Assembly (NCBI RefSeq): GCF_003934285.1
Contig: NZ_RQWJ01000005.1
Coordinates: forward strand, 82,683-146,682
DNA: 64,000 nt
Direction: 5' to 3'
Origin: Brevundimonas fluminis
GTDB taxonomy: Bacteria > Pseudomonadota > Alphaproteobacteria > Caulobacterales > Caulobacteraceae
Shown here: positions 26,391 through 35,302 of the stretch, piece by piece
Position numbering within the stretch: position 1 is the first letter of the stretch
Layout of the letters: every line of letters starts with the position of its first letter
Translations under genes and position numbers: made by a program
The notes under the pieces: generated by a model
Told to the model about the DNA's origin: nothing
Seen by the model: only the letters and a program-made list of their open reading frames with translations
The model's database searches: none

Positions 26391-27356
26391 ATGGCGGCGG
26401 CACTCACGCTTGACGGCATCGGCAAGCGCTACGGCGAGTTCCAGGCGGTGCGCGATCTCAGCTTTTCGGTCGAGAGGGGCACGATCTGCGGCTTTCTGGG
26501 GCCGAACGGGGCGGGCAAGACGTCGACCCTGCGGATGATCCTGGGCCTGCAGCCGCAGACGGAGGGTCGGCTCGAGATTCTGGGCGCGCCCGACGGTCGC
26601 AAGGTGCGGGACCGCATCGGCTTCCTTCCCGAAGAGCGCGGGCTCTACAAGAAGATGACTCCCATCGACGCGATCGCCTTCTTCGGCGCGTTGAAGGGAC
26701 TGCCGACGGGCGAGGGCAAGCGGCGCGCGCGGGCGATGTTGAAGGATCAGGGGCTGGAGCACGCCCAGACCAAGAAGATGAAGGAGCTGTCCAAGGGCAT
26801 GGCCCAGAAGGTGCAGCTGATCGCCTCGGTCGTGCACGGTCCCGAGTTCGTGATCCTGGACGAGCCGTTCTCCGGTCTGGACCCGGTCAACCAGCAGGGG
26901 CTGGAGGCCATGATCCGCGGGCTGGCGGCGAACGGATCGACCGTCCTGTTTTCGACCCATGTGATGCAGCACGCCGAGCGGCTGTGCGACAAGGTCGTGC
27001 TGCTGGCGCGCGGCCGTAAGGCCTTCGAGGGCACGGTCGACGAGGCCAAGGCGACGACGCGTCGCTTCCTGGAGCTGGAGGGCGAGATCGCGGAGGACGC
27101 GGCGAAGGCCCTGCCCGGCGTGGTCGCGGTGGAGACCCTGCGCACAGAGGGCGCGGTCCGCGTGCTGAAGGCGCAGTTGGCGCCCGGAGGGCGCGGGCAG
27201 GACGCGTTGAAGGCCGCCTTTCTGGGCGGGCTGGACGTGCGCCGCTTCGAACTGCGCGAGCCGACGCTGCACGACGCCTTCATCGGCCTGACCGGCGACG
27301 ACCCGGATCAGGACCAGACCGTCCGCCGCGAGACCGTTTCGGAGGCCGCCCGATGA
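26391..27356 (+). CDS. ABC transporter ATP-binding protein, NatA-like
   Basis: 321 residues. Walker A GPNGAGKTST, signature LSKGMAQKVQLIASV (the divergent KGM-QK form of the NatA/DUF4162 group), Walker B FVILDEPFSGLDPVN, H-loop STHVMQHAERLCD and a C-terminal extension of about 90 residues. Pairs with the permease overlapping at 27353-27356 to export an unknown substrate (Na+ or drug in characterised relatives). A possible promoter TTGTCA with 17-bp spacing to TAGCCT lies at about 26333-26361. Confidence 0.88.
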   Translation: MAAALTLDGIGKRYGEFQAVRDLSFSVERGTICGFLGPNGAGKTSTLRMILGLQPQTEGRLEILGAPDGRKVRDRIGFLPEERGLYKKMTPIDAIAFFGALKGLPTGEGKRRARAMLKDQGLEHAQTKKMKELSKGMAQKVQLIASVVHGPEFVILDEPFSGLDPVNQQGLEAMIRGLAANGSTVLFSTHVMQHAERLCDKVVLLARGRKAFEGTVDEAKATTRRFLELEGEIAEDAAKALPGVVAVETLRTEGAVRVLKAQLAPGGRGQDALKAAFLGGLDVRRFELREPTLHDAFIGLTGDDPDQDQTVRRETVSEAAR

Positions 27357-28762
27357 ACCGCACCCTGCTGATCGCCCGTCGGGAGTTCGCCGCCTACGCC
27401 AAGACCGTGGGCTTCTGGCTGTCTCTGCTGGCGTTTCCCATGTTCGCCGTGCTGGGCGGCGCCATCCCCATCCTGATGCGGACCTCGGAGCCGGTGCGGG
27501 CCGTCGTCCTGGTGGAGGAAGGTCCCGGGGCCCAGGGGCTGGCCGGATCGGTCCGCGACGCCCTGCGCGCCGACGCCGAACGCCGCGCCGAGAACGCCCG
27601 CCGGGCGCAGGAGCAGGCGGCCAAAGCCACCGGCATGCCCAAGGAGGCTGTCGCCGCCGCCGAGAAACAGGGCGGCGGGCTGAGCGCCTCGCTGAACCGT
27701 CAGCGCCTGCGCATCGTCGACACCCCGGCCGCCCTGGCCTCGGCCGCCCCCGGCGAGGCCCAAACCGAGGCGGCGCGGGACCTGCTGACGGCCGACGTCG
27801 AACGCGACCAGCGCATCGACTCGATCGTCTTCCTGACCCGCGACGCGACCGGCAAGCCGTCTGCCCGCGTCTGGACCCGACGCGCCACGGACGACACGGT
27901 GGAGGACTTCGTCCGCGACGCGCTGAAGACCACCAACCGCCGCGAGGTGTTCGAGGGCGCGGGCATCGACGGTGCGGTCGTAACCGACACCGAACGGTTC
28001 CGGCCCGAGGTGACGGCCTTCTCGCCGCAGTCGGTCAGCGGCGGCGAGGTGTCGTTCCGCGACCGTCTGCCGACCATCATCGGCCTGGCCTCGGCCTTCA
28101 TCCTGTGGTCGCTGATCATCACGGGCGCCTCGATCCTGCTGAACAGCGTCATGGAGGAGAAGTCGAACAAGATTCTCGAGGTGCTGCTTTCCTCCGCCTC
28201 GGCCACCGAGATTCTGACCGGGAAGGTGCTGGGCGTCGCCTTGCTGACGCTGACGGTCATGCTGGTCTGGGTGGGCATCGGCGCGGCGGGCCTGATCGGG
28301 ACGCGGCCGGACTGGGCCGCGGACGTGGCTTCGGTGATCACCGAAGGAGGCATGATCTGGTACTTCGTCGCCTACGCCGTCGGGGGCTATCTGATGTACG
28401 CGGTGCTGTTCGCCGCCATCGGCGCCTTCTGCGAGACGCCGCGCGACGCCCAGACGCTGATGGGGCCGATCATGATGATCCTGGTGATCCCCATCATCGT
28501 CGTGCAGATGGCGCTGCGCACGCCCGACGCGCCGCTGGTGAAGATCATGTCGTGGATCCCCTTCTTCACTCCCTTCCTGATGCCCGCGCGCGCGCCGGCC
28601 GATCCGCCGCCGGTGGAGGTGTTCGGCACCATGGCCGGCATGTTCGCGACGGCGCTGCTGATGGTCTGGATCGCCGGCCGCGCCTTCCGGGCGGGCGCCC
28701 TTTCGGACGTGAAGCTGAGCTGGAAGACCTTCGGCCACGCCATCCGCTCGGGCGGGCGCTGA
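27353..28762 (+). CDS. ABC transporter permease, NatB-like
   Basis: 469 residues: an N-terminal membrane helix (about 22-42), a large extracytoplasmic domain of about 220 residues rich in Ala/Glu, then five or six helices with EEKSNKILEVLLSSASATEILTGKVLG, the conserved cytoplasmic loop of the ABC-2/NatB family. Start overlaps the ATPase stop as ATGA. Together they form a homodimeric or heterodimeric exporter. Confidence 0.87.
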   Translation: MNRTLLIARREFAAYAKTVGFWLSLLAFPMFAVLGGAIPILMRTSEPVRAVVLVEEGPGAQGLAGSVRDALRADAERRAENARRAQEQAAKATGMPKEAVAAAEKQGGGLSASLNRQRLRIVDTPAALASAAPGEAQTEAARDLLTADVERDQRIDSIVFLTRDATGKPSARVWTRRATDDTVEDFVRDALKTTNRREVFEGAGIDGAVVTDTERFRPEVTAFSPQSVSGGEVSFRDRLPTIIGLASAFILWSLIITGASILLNSVMEEKSNKILEVLLSSASATEILTGKVLGVALLTLTVMLVWVGIGAAGLIGTRPDWAADVASVITEGGMIWYFVAYAVGGYLMYAVLFAAIGAFCETPRDAQTLMGPIMMILVIPIIVVQMALRTPDAPLVKIMSWIPFFTPFLMPARAPADPPPVEVFGTMAGMFATALLMVWIAGRAFRAGALSDVKLSWKTFGHAIRSGGR

Positions 28763-28766
28763 AGTC

Positions 28767-29345
28767 GTGACGGCGGGTCGGTGCGCCTGGTGCGGGACCG
28801 ACCCGCTGTACGTCGCCTATCACGACGAGGAGTGGGGCGTGCCCGAGCGCGATCCGCGCGCCCTGTGGGAGAAGCTCGTGCTGGACGGGATGCAGGCCGG
28901 GCTGGCCTGGATCACGATCCTGAGGAAGCGCGAGGGCATCCGGGACGCGTTCGATCAGTTCGATCCGGACGCGGTGGCCGCCTATGACGAGGCGGACGTG
29001 GAGCGCCTGCTGGCCGATCCGCGCATCATCCGGTCGCGCGCCAAGATCCGGATGGCGATCGACGGCGCCCGCATATGGGTGCGCATGCGGGACGAAGGCG
29101 AGGACTTCTCCGGCTGGCTGTGGAGCTTCGTCGGCGGCGAGCCGATCCAGCGCTCAACGGGGCTGGACGGCCACCTGACGCAATCCCCGGAGTCCGTCGC
29201 CATGGCCAAGGCGCTGAAGGCGCGCGGCTTCAAATTCTGCGGCCCGGTGATCGTCTACGCCTTCATGCAGGCCACAGGCATGGTCAACGATCACGTCGAC
29301 GGCTGCTTCCGGCAGGCCGAGGTCCGTGGCATGTCGGGGGCATGA
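28767..29345 (+). CDS. tag: DNA-3-methyladenine glycosylase I
   Basis: 192 residues, GTG start 4 bp after the permease stop. Signature [20 protein letters not shown] with the zinc cysteines C6/C9 (second pair His/Cys near [12 protein letters not shown]) and [20 protein letters not shown] at the end. It removes 3-methyladenine from alkylated DNA. Overlaps rnhB by ATGA at 29342-29345, giving a DNA-maintenance pair. Confidence 0.95.
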   Translation: MTAGRCAWCGTDPLYVAYHDEEWGVPERDPRALWEKLVLDGMQAGLAWITILRKREGIRDAFDQFDPDAVAAYDEADVERLLADPRIIRSRAKIRMAIDGARIWVRMRDEGEDFSGWLWSFVGGEPIQRSTGLDGHLTQSPESVAMAKALKARGFKFCGPVIVYAFMQATGMVNDHVDGCFRQAEVRGMSGA

Positions 29346-29977
29346 CGGCCGCCCGCCCGAGACCGATTCCCACCCTGACGCTGGAGAAGACGCTGGCGAA
29401 AGCCGTCGGCGGCCTGATCTGCGGCGTCGACGAGGCGGGGCGCGGACCGTGGGCGGGGCCGGTGTCGGCGGCGGCGGTGATCCTCAACCCGCGCCGGGTG
29501 CCGAAGGGCATAGACGACTCCAAGGTCCTGACCGCCGCGCGGCGCGAGGAGCTGGAGGTCGAAATCAAGGCCAGGGCGGTCGCGTGGGGCGTCGGTTTCG
29601 CCTCCGTCGACGAGATCGCCGAACTGAACATCCTGCACGCGACCGGACTGGCCATGTGCCGGGCGATCGAGGCGCTGTCGGCGCAACCTGCCGCCGCTCT
29701 GGTCGACGGCAACTATCGCTTCAAGCTGCCCTGCGAGGTCCAGACGGTCGTCGGCGGCGACGGCCTGTCGCTGTCGATCGCCGCGGCGTCGATTCTGGCC
29801 AAGACGGCGCGGGACCGGCTGATGATCCAGCTGGACGCGGAGTTCCCCGGCTACGGCTTCGCCAGTCACAAGGGCTACAACGCGCCCATCCATCAGGCGG
29901 CGCTGAGGGAACTGGGCCCCTGCCCCGCGCACCGTCGCGGCTGGTCGCCGATCCGGGCCCTGCTGGAAAACGCCTAG
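29342..29977 (+). CDS. rnhB: ribonuclease HII
   Basis: 211 residues. Active-site motif [15 protein letters not shown] with D30 and E31, further [24 protein letters not shown] and the C-terminal [28 protein letters not shown]. It removes RNA from RNA-DNA hybrids and single ribonucleotides. The TAG stop shares CTAG with the convergent small gene. Confidence 0.96.
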   Translation: MTAARPRPIPTLTLEKTLAKAVGGLICGVDEAGRGPWAGPVSAAAVILNPRRVPKGIDDSKVLTAARREELEVEIKARAVAWGVGFASVDEIAELNILHATGLAMCRAIEALSAQPAAALVDGNYRFKLPCEVQTVVGGDGLSLSIAAASILAKTARDRLMIQLDAEFPGYGFASHKGYNAPIHQAALRELGPCPAHRRGWSPIRALLENA

Positions 29978-30231
29978 AGCCGGAAGGCCGCGCCCATCAT
30001 CACGCCGAGGAAGGCGCTGAACGCGCCGCCCGTGGCGATCACGACCCAGCGCGGCAGGGCGCGCAGTTCGTCCATCACGGAGGGCATCTCGTAGCCGTCA
30101 TTGGCGGTGACGTCGTGGAAGCGGCGGGCCTCGGGCGCCTTCCACGCCACCGCGTCGAAGGCGTCGGCGGCGCGGCCGTACATGCGATGGGCGTACTGGC
30201 GACGTTCGGGGGTCATCGTCATCTGGTCCAT
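29974..30231 (-). CDS. hypothetical small protein with a C-terminal membrane helix
   Basis: 85 residues: a charged N-terminal part ([20 protein letters not shown]) and one hydrophobic segment at about 61-82 ([20 protein letters not shown]) ending in FRL, i.e. a tail-anchored layout. Not a family I recognise. It lies 40 bp downstream of the DNA methyltransferase on the same strand and may share its transcript; there is no indication that the two act together. Confidence 0.6.
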   Translation of the reverse strand: MDQMTMTPERRQYAHRMYGRAADAFDAVAWKAPEARRFHDVTANDGYEMPSVMDELRALPRWVVIATGGAFSAFLGVMMGAAFRL

Positions 30232-30271
30232 GACGCGGAAACGGAAGGATTCCGCGTCCGGTTCCGAACCG

Positions 30272-31300
30272 TCAAGCCGCGTCGGCCAGATCGACGCGGC
30301 GGTCGGTGACGACGAACAGGTGTTCGACGTTGCGCAGGCGTCCCACGGCGCCGACCTTGTGGCCCTGCGGATTGTGGATGCCGATCCGGGCGCCGACGTA
30401 GCGCGGGCGCTCGATCTCGACGACCTGCACCTGCCCCTTGGCCGACAACATCTCGGTCAGGTCGCTCCGGCTCAGATAGCCCTCGTCGTTGAAGCTGACG
30501 ATCAGGTTCGGCGCCCGCAGCCGCTCGACCACGGTCGCCAGCGCGGGGCCGATGCCCGGACGGCTGTTGAAGGCGCTCTTGCGGGCCTTCACGTCGATCC
30601 GCTTGTTGGCGACGCCGTAGACCTCCGGCTTGTCCCAGCGGATCAGGCTCTCCCAGCAGTGATAGTTCGCCAGATAGCTGTGCTGGTTGTAGGGCGGGTC
30701 GAGGTAGACGAGGTCGGCCTCGACGTCCGCCGCCGCCTCGACGGCGTCCCTGCAGGTGGCCCGGCCGACGCCCGGCAGCAGGTCCGGCATCCGCAGCTGC
30801 AGCGGTTTCAACGCGCGCGGCGCCCAGCGCTTCATGTAGGCCATGTGCACCCCGGCGGTGCTGTCCACCCGGTCGGCCGCCTCCATGAGGGCCACCAGCG
30901 CGATGGCCTCCAGCTCCGGCTCGAGCGCCATCTGCGCGATCCGCTCGCGCATGGCGTCGATGCGGGCGCCGTTGTCGGGATGAAAGAAGCGGGCGTCCTC
31001 GCAGAAGGTGCGGGTGAACCAGCCCGGCTCGGGCTTCACCGCCGCCAGTTCGGAAAGAGCCCGCTCGGCGGGGCCCAACCAACGGTCCCGGTCGGCCTGA
31101 ACGTAGGCCGTGGCGAGTACATGGGCGTAGGCGTTGTGATCGTTCGAATGGACCGCGAAGCCTTCGCGCTTCAGCGCGTGCCCCACGCGGGCCGAGCCGC
31201 TGAACAGGTCGCAGACGCGGCCTCCGTCGGGCAGGCGCCCCCGCACCGCATGAACGATGCGGTCCAGCAGCGCGCGCTTGGAGCCGAGGTATTTGATCAC
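30272..31300 (-). CDS. D12-class adenine-specific DNA methyltransferase, orphan
   Basis: 342 residues, GTG start with GAGGG seven bases upstream. VIKYLGSKRALLDRI is the typical D12/Dam-group start (motif X), DLFSGSARVG at residue 31-40 the SAM-binding motif I and DPPYNQHSY at 201-209 the catalytic motif IV. It should methylate N6 of adenine at an unknown site. No restriction nuclease is encoded nearby, so it is probably an orphan, regulatory or protective methylase. It is not CcrM, which has a different motif layout. It starts 22 bp after pyk on the same strand. Confidence 0.85.
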   Translation of the reverse strand: MIKYLGSKRALLDRIVHAVRGRLPDGGRVCDLFSGSARVGHALKREGFAVHSNDHNAYAHVLATAYVQADRDRWLGPAERALSELAAVKPEPGWFTRTFCEDARFFHPDNGARIDAMRERIAQMALEPELEAIALVALMEAADRVDSTAGVHMAYMKRWAPRALKPLQLRMPDLLPGVGRATCRDAVEAAADVEADLVYLDPPYNQHSYLANYHCWESLIRWDKPEVYGVANKRIDVKARKSAFNSRPGIGPALATVVERLRAPNLIVSFNDEGYLSRSDLTEMLSAKGQVQVVEIERPRYVGARIGIHNPQGHKVGAVGRLRNVEHLFVVTDRRVDLADAA

Positions 31301-31322
31301 GCGGAACCCTCGGGGCCCGCGG

Positions 31323-32756
31323 TCAGCGCTTGCCCTTCTTCGCCGGAGCATGGGCCAGGCGGAGCAGATTCGCAGCCCCCGGGGCGCCGAAGGGGGTGCC
31401 GGCCAGGATGAGGATGCGCTGGCCGGGCTGGGCGAGGCCGTACTCCATGGCGGCGGCCACGGCGTCGTCGGTGACCTCCTCCAGCGAGGACGGCTCCCGC
31501 CCCAGCCGAGACTCCAGCCCCCAGACCAGCGCCAGCCGACGCGCCGTCGACGCGTTGGGCGTCAGCGCCAGCACCGGTTGCAGCGGCCGCTCGCGCGCCA
31601 TGCGCCGCGCGGTGCCGCCAAGGGTGGTGAACACCACGACGCAGGCGGTCGACTGGGCCTCGCCGGCCTTGCGCGCCGCAGCGACCAGGGCGTCGGCGTC
31701 GATGTCGTCCATGCCGGCGTGTTCGGCGTCCATCAGGCTGGGCCACATGGGGTCGCGCTCGACCCGCTCGATGATGCGGCTCATGACGCCGACGGACTCC
31801 AGAGGATAATCCCCCGACGCCGTCTCGGCCGAAAGCATCAGGGCGTCGGCGCCCTCATAGGCCGCATTGGCGACGTCGGAGGCCTCGGCGCGCGTGGGCG
31901 CGGGCGCGGACGTCATCGACTCGAGCATCTGGGTGGCGACGATCACCGGCACGCCGCGCTGGCGGGCGGCGCGGATGATCTGCTTCTGCGCGACCGGCAC
32001 CTCCTCCGGCTCCAGCTCCACGCCCAGGTCGCCGCGCGCGACCATCACGCCGTCGCAGTAGTCGAGGATGGAATCGAGCTGGGCCAGAGCCTGCGGCTTC
32101 TCGATCTTGGCCAGACAGGCCGCCTTGCCGCCGACCAGCCGCTTCAGCTCGGCCATGTCCTCGGCCTTCTGCACGAAGCTGAGCGCCACCCAGTCGACGC
32201 CGATGCGCAGGGCGAAGGCCAGGTCCTCGCGGTCCTTGGGCGTCAGGGCCGAAACGGGGATGATCGCCTCGGGCACGGCCACGCCCTTGCGGTCCGACAG
32301 CTTCGAGCCGCTCTCGACCTCGACGTCGGCCCAGTCGTCGGCGCGTTGGCCGACGCGCAGGCGCACCCGGCCGTCGTCGAGCAGAAGCAGCATGCCGGTG
32401 CGCAAAGCCCGGAAGATCTCCGGATGCGGCATCTGCACCCGCGTGGCGTCGCCGGGCGTGGCCTCGAGGTCGAAGCGCATCCGGTGGCCCGGCTTGATGT
32501 CGATCTCACCGTCCGCAAACTTGCCCAGACGCAGTTTGGGCCCCTGCAGGTCGGCCAGAACCCCCAGCGGCCGCTTCAGCGCCATCTCGGCTCCCCGCAC
32601 GGCCTTCAGCGCGGCGGCGTGATCCTCATGGCTGCCGTGGCTGAAGTTCAGGCGGAACACGTCCGCCCCGGCCTGGGCCAGCGCCTTGACCGTGCCCGGC
32701 GCACGGCTGGCGGGCCCCAGGGTCGCGACGATGCGGGCGCGGCGGGCTCTGTTCAT
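31323..32756 (-). CDS. pyk: pyruvate kinase
   Basis: 477 residues. Converts phosphoenolpyruvate and ADP to pyruvate and ATP. Visible motifs: RARIVATLGPASR at the N-terminus, GADVFRLNFSHGS, LADLQGPKLRLGKF, CLAKIEKPQALAQLDSI (catalytic lysine), VMVARGDLGVELEPEEVP and GADALMLSAETASGDYP. The ATG at 32756 is preceded by AGGA. The C-terminus ends in a basic KKGKR. Followed closely by the methyltransferase gene. Confidence 0.97.
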   Translation of the reverse strand: MNRARRARIVATLGPASRAPGTVKALAQAGADVFRLNFSHGSHEDHAAALKAVRGAEMALKRPLGVLADLQGPKLRLGKFADGEIDIKPGHRMRFDLEATPGDATRVQMPHPEIFRALRTGMLLLLDDGRVRLRVGQRADDWADVEVESGSKLSDRKGVAVPEAIIPVSALTPKDREDLAFALRIGVDWVALSFVQKAEDMAELKRLVGGKAACLAKIEKPQALAQLDSILDYCDGVMVARGDLGVELEPEEVPVAQKQIIRAARQRGVPVIVATQMLESMTSAPAPTRAEASDVANAAYEGADALMLSAETASGDYPLESVGVMSRIIERVERDPMWPSLMDAEHAGMDDIDADALVAAARKAGEAQSTACVVVFTTLGGTARRMARERPLQPVLALTPNASTARRLALVWGLESRLGREPSSLEEVTDDAVAAAMEYGLAQPGQRILILAGTPFGAPGAANLLRLAHAPAKKGKR

Positions 32757-32839
32757 TCGGCGGTCCTGAGTGACGTCACGCCCTGCATGCCGGGGAAAGC
32801 GCCGGCGGGCAAAGCCGGTTCGCGGCCGGAAACACGAAG

Positions 32840-33406
32840 TTATGGCCGGAGGGTGCGGAAGGTCACGGAATAGCGCAACGCCGCGCCCGGCGCGATGGAG
32901 TGCTGCCACCGCGTCCGCGCCGGCCCGTCGAGCAGATAGGCGGAGCGCGGCTCGACCGTCAGCGCCGCCCGTCGCCAGCGCTCGCCCTCGCGCAGCCGGA
33001 AGCGCAAGTTCGCCGGAGCGCCGAACGACAGGCCGACGACCCTGTCGAACTCCGGGCGGTCGCGGTGCCAGCCGATGCCGGCGCCGGGGGCGTACTCCGT
33101 GACCAGCACGTGACCGAAAGCCTCGGGCGCGACGCCCGCGAACGCGGCCGCCGCCTCCCGCGCCGGTTCGAGGAGGGCGGGAAGCGGAGCCGCGTCACGC
33201 AGGCGAGACGCGCTGAAGTCATAGCGCGCGCCATAGGACACGATGCGGCGCAGGCCCTTGAAGCCGTGGAAGTCGAAGGCCTGGAACGGCAGGTCGGCGA
33301 ACCCGGCCATGATCGCCCCCGCCGCGTCGGGCGGCAGGACGCCCTCCGCATAGGTCAGCCCCCCAGGCAGGACGGGCGGCGCGGCGAACAGATCGGACTG
33401 GGCCAT
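32840..33406 (-). CDS. alkB: AlkB-family 2-oxoglutarate/Fe(II) dioxygenase
   Basis: 188 residues. Iron ligands are visible as GIGWHRDRPEFD (HxD) and RTRWQHSI (His), and the 2-oxoglutarate arginines as RYSVTFRTLR. It repairs alkylated bases (1-methyladenine, 3-methylcytosine) by oxidative demethylation. LLDGPARTRWQHSIAP is the family C-terminal block. The start is set at MAQSDLF because upstream codons are the tRNA-Leu gene read in frame. Together with tag this gives two alkylation-repair genes in the window. Confidence 0.92.
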   Translation of the reverse strand: MAQSDLFAAPPVLPGGLTYAEGVLPPDAAGAIMAGFADLPFQAFDFHGFKGLRRIVSYGARYDFSASRLRDAAPLPALLEPAREAAAAFAGVAPEAFGHVLVTEYAPGAGIGWHRDRPEFDRVVGLSFGAPANLRFRLREGERWRRAALTVEPRSAYLLDGPARTRWQHSIAPGAALRYSVTFRTLRP

Positions 33407-33432
33407 GGCGGCTGAACGCCCGGCCGGGCCGA

Positions 33433-33517
33433 TGGTGCGAGCGGCGGGGGTCGAACCCGCATGACCGAAGTCGAGGGATTTTAAGTCCCTTGCGTCTACC
33501 AGTTTCGCCACGCTCGC
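33433..33517 (-). tRNA. tRNA-Leu (anticodon UAA)
   Basis: On the minus strand: acceptor stem GCGAGCG/CGCTCGC, D-arm with CTGGTAGACGC, anticodon stem AGGGA/TCCCT around loop CTTAAAA (UAA), long variable arm as in class II tRNAs, T-loop GGTTCGACCC and an encoded CCA end. Its 5' end is 6 bp after the stop of the M28 peptidase gene, so its promoter must be inside that gene or it is co-transcribed. Confidence 0.96.
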
Positions 33518-33523
33518 CGAGGG

Positions 33524-34939
33524 CTACTGCGCCGGACGCAAGGCCCTGAAGTCCACATCGGAGTTGGCCAGCAGCCACAGAAAGGCGGCCCAGGCGGCGA
33601 CGTTCTGGTCCATGGCCTCGGGATCGATCCGGTCCAGCACGTCGTCGGCGGTGTGGTGCCAGTCGAAATAGTCGGTGCCGTCCTGGTTCAGGCGGAAGGC
33701 CGGGACGCCCATCGCGACGGTCGGGCCGGTGTCGGGCCCGCCGCCGGTCGCCGGCGCGCCGTCCCAGATGATGCCCAGCGGCGCCAGCACGGCCATGGCC
33801 GCCTTCTGGAAGTCGGTGCTTCCCGCACCCGCCGGCAGGGCCAGGCTGTAGATTGGTCCGGCGCCGAAGTCGCTCTCGCTGATGGCGACGTGGTTCGGCA
33901 TCGCGTCGCGGCGGCGCTCGGCATAGAAGCGGGCGCCGGCCAGGCCCTGCGCGGGCGGCGGCTGGCTGACTTCTTCCGCGCCCCACCAGACCACGCGGAT
34001 CGTGCGGCGCGGCTTGACCGGCATGTCGGCGATCAGGGCCAGGGCCGCGGCGGTGATGGCCACGCCCGCGCCGTCGTCGATGGCGCCCGTGCCGAGGTCC
34101 CAGCTGTCGAGGTGCCCACCGATGACGATGACCTCGTCGGGGTTCGTGCCGACCACTTCTCCGATGACGTTCTGGGACTTGCTCTCGCGACCGTATCCGC
34201 TGGTGGAGGTCAGGCGCAGGCGGATCGGCTGGTCGGAACGGGCCACGATGCGGCGCACCTGATCGGCGTCGGGCGGGCTCATGGCGAAGGCCGGCACCTG
34301 CCCCTCGCCCACCGTGGTGGCGCCGGCGTGGGCGAAGCGGTGGTCGTGGGTTCCCAACGACCTCAGCACGAAGGCGACCGCGCCACGCTTGCCGGCCTCG
34401 ATCGGCCCGCGCCCGCGGATCGGCGAGGTGGCGCCGTAGCCCCGCCCGTCCTGGGCCTGCACCGTGTCCTGCAGCACCATGGCGATCTTGCCGGTCAGGG
34501 AGCCTTCTGGCGCGTCCAGCAGTTGCTGGAACGTCTCGAACACCACGACCTCGCCCTCGACGCCGCCGCGCGGCGTGGCGGGCGAGCCGCCGAGAGCCAC
34601 CACCACCAGCGGCTGCGGGAAGGGCGCGAGGATTTCGGCGGAAGCCGTGCCCCGCTCCCAGTACGCCAGCGGAAAGCTCTCGATTTCGACGTTGGCGAAG
34701 CCCAGCTCGCGGAACAGTTCCGCGCCCCAGGCGGCCGAGGCCTGTTCGGACGGCGAGCCGGCGAGACGAGGGCCGAACCGCGTGGTCAGGTCGCTGACGA
34801 TCTCATAGCCGGCATTGTCGGCCAAAGCCCGGTCGCGCAGCTGGACGGCCTGGGCCACGACCTCGGGCGACTGGGACAGGGCGGGCGTCGCGGCCAGCGT
34901 CAGGGCGGACAGGGCGACGGCGGCGAACGATCGGATCAA
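33524..34939 (-). CDS. secreted M28 family aminopeptidase
   Basis: 471 residues, TTG start with GGAGG eight bases upstream; signal peptide to about residue 22 (ALSQS). A PA-like insert domain is followed by the M28 zinc domain: VIGGHLDSWDLGTGAIDDGAGV (H and bridging D), VVWWGAEE (catalytic E and E ligand), DFGAGPIY and WHHTADDVLDRID (last His). It releases N-terminal amino acids in the periplasm or outside. The open frame continues upstream to 35296 but overlaps the DUF3297 gene and lacks a signal peptide there. Confidence 0.9.
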   Translation of the reverse strand: MIRSFAAVALSALTLAATPALSQSPEVVAQAVQLRDRALADNAGYEIVSDLTTRFGPRLAGSPSEQASAAWGAELFRELGFANVEIESFPLAYWERGTASAEILAPFPQPLVVVALGGSPATPRGGVEGEVVVFETFQQLLDAPEGSLTGKIAMVLQDTVQAQDGRGYGATSPIRGRGPIEAGKRGAVAFVLRSLGTHDHRFAHAGATTVGEGQVPAFAMSPPDADQVRRIVARSDQPIRLRLTSTSGYGRESKSQNVIGEVVGTNPDEVIVIGGHLDSWDLGTGAIDDGAGVAITAAALALIADMPVKPRRTIRVVWWGAEEVSQPPPAQGLAGARFYAERRRDAMPNHVAISESDFGAGPIYSLALPAGAGSTDFQKAAMAVLAPLGIIWDGAPATGGGPDTGPTVAMGVPAFRLNQDGTDYFDWHHTADDVLDRIDPEAMDQNVAAWAAFLWLLANSDVDFRALRPAQ

Positions 34940-34998
34940 GGCGCATCCTCCAGCGAGGACGCAGGCGTAGCGCGATCCGTCGCCGGACGGAACGGGGA

Positions 34999-35238
34999 TC
35001 AGCCGTTCTGGAAATAGGGCTCCACCGGCCCCTGCAGCTTGACCGTCAGGGCCTTGCCGCGACGATCGACCCGGTTGCCGACGGCCAGGCGGACCCAGCT
35101 TTCGGACACGCAGTATTCCTCGACGTTGGTCTTTTCCTCGCCCTTGAAGCGGACGCCCACGCCGCGCGCCAGCACGTCGGCGTCGTGGAAGGGGCTGTCG
35201 GGATCGACGGACAGGCGGTCGGGAGGCGTGTCGGACAT
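34999..35238 (-). CDS. DUF3297 family protein
   Basis: 79 residues: PPDRLSVDPDSPFHDADVLA, RGVGVRFKGEEKTNVEEYCV, SESWVRLAVGNRVDRRGKAL, TVKLQGPVEPYF. This matches DUF3297, a short conserved protein of unknown function (the PDRLS-DPxSPfyd-xll-RgigIrFnG wording is typical). It is 59 bp upstream of the M28 peptidase on the same strand. Confidence 0.88.
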   Translation of the reverse strand: MSDTPPDRLSVDPDSPFHDADVLARGVGVRFKGEEKTNVEEYCVSESWVRLAVGNRVDRRGKALTVKLQGPVEPYFQNG

Positions 35239-35262
35239 GGCGGCGCGGTCTCAAGCAAAGGG

Positions 35263-35284
35263 TCGGGGCGGACGCATAGCCGCC
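35263..35284 (-). terminator. possible terminator after the motE operon
   Basis: GGGGCGG/CCGCCCC stem with an 8-base loop, 19-40 bp downstream of the motE stop on the minus strand. The 7-bp GC-rich stem lacks a T-tract, so this is weak. Confidence 0.3.
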
Positions 35285-35302
35285 CCTCGCGTTCACGCCA
35301 AC

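Noticed and set aside
33418..33429. 12-bp palindrome GCCCGGCCGGGC between tRNA-Leu and alkB as an operator
   Set aside because: Pure GC palindromes of this length arise readily in such DNA; it could be part of the tRNA terminator, but no U-tract follows.
33407..33511. Extended N-terminus of the AlkB protein
   Set aside because: It translates the tRNA-Leu gene (MAKLVDARDLKSLDFGHAG), a familiar artefact; the family start is MAQSDLF at 33406.
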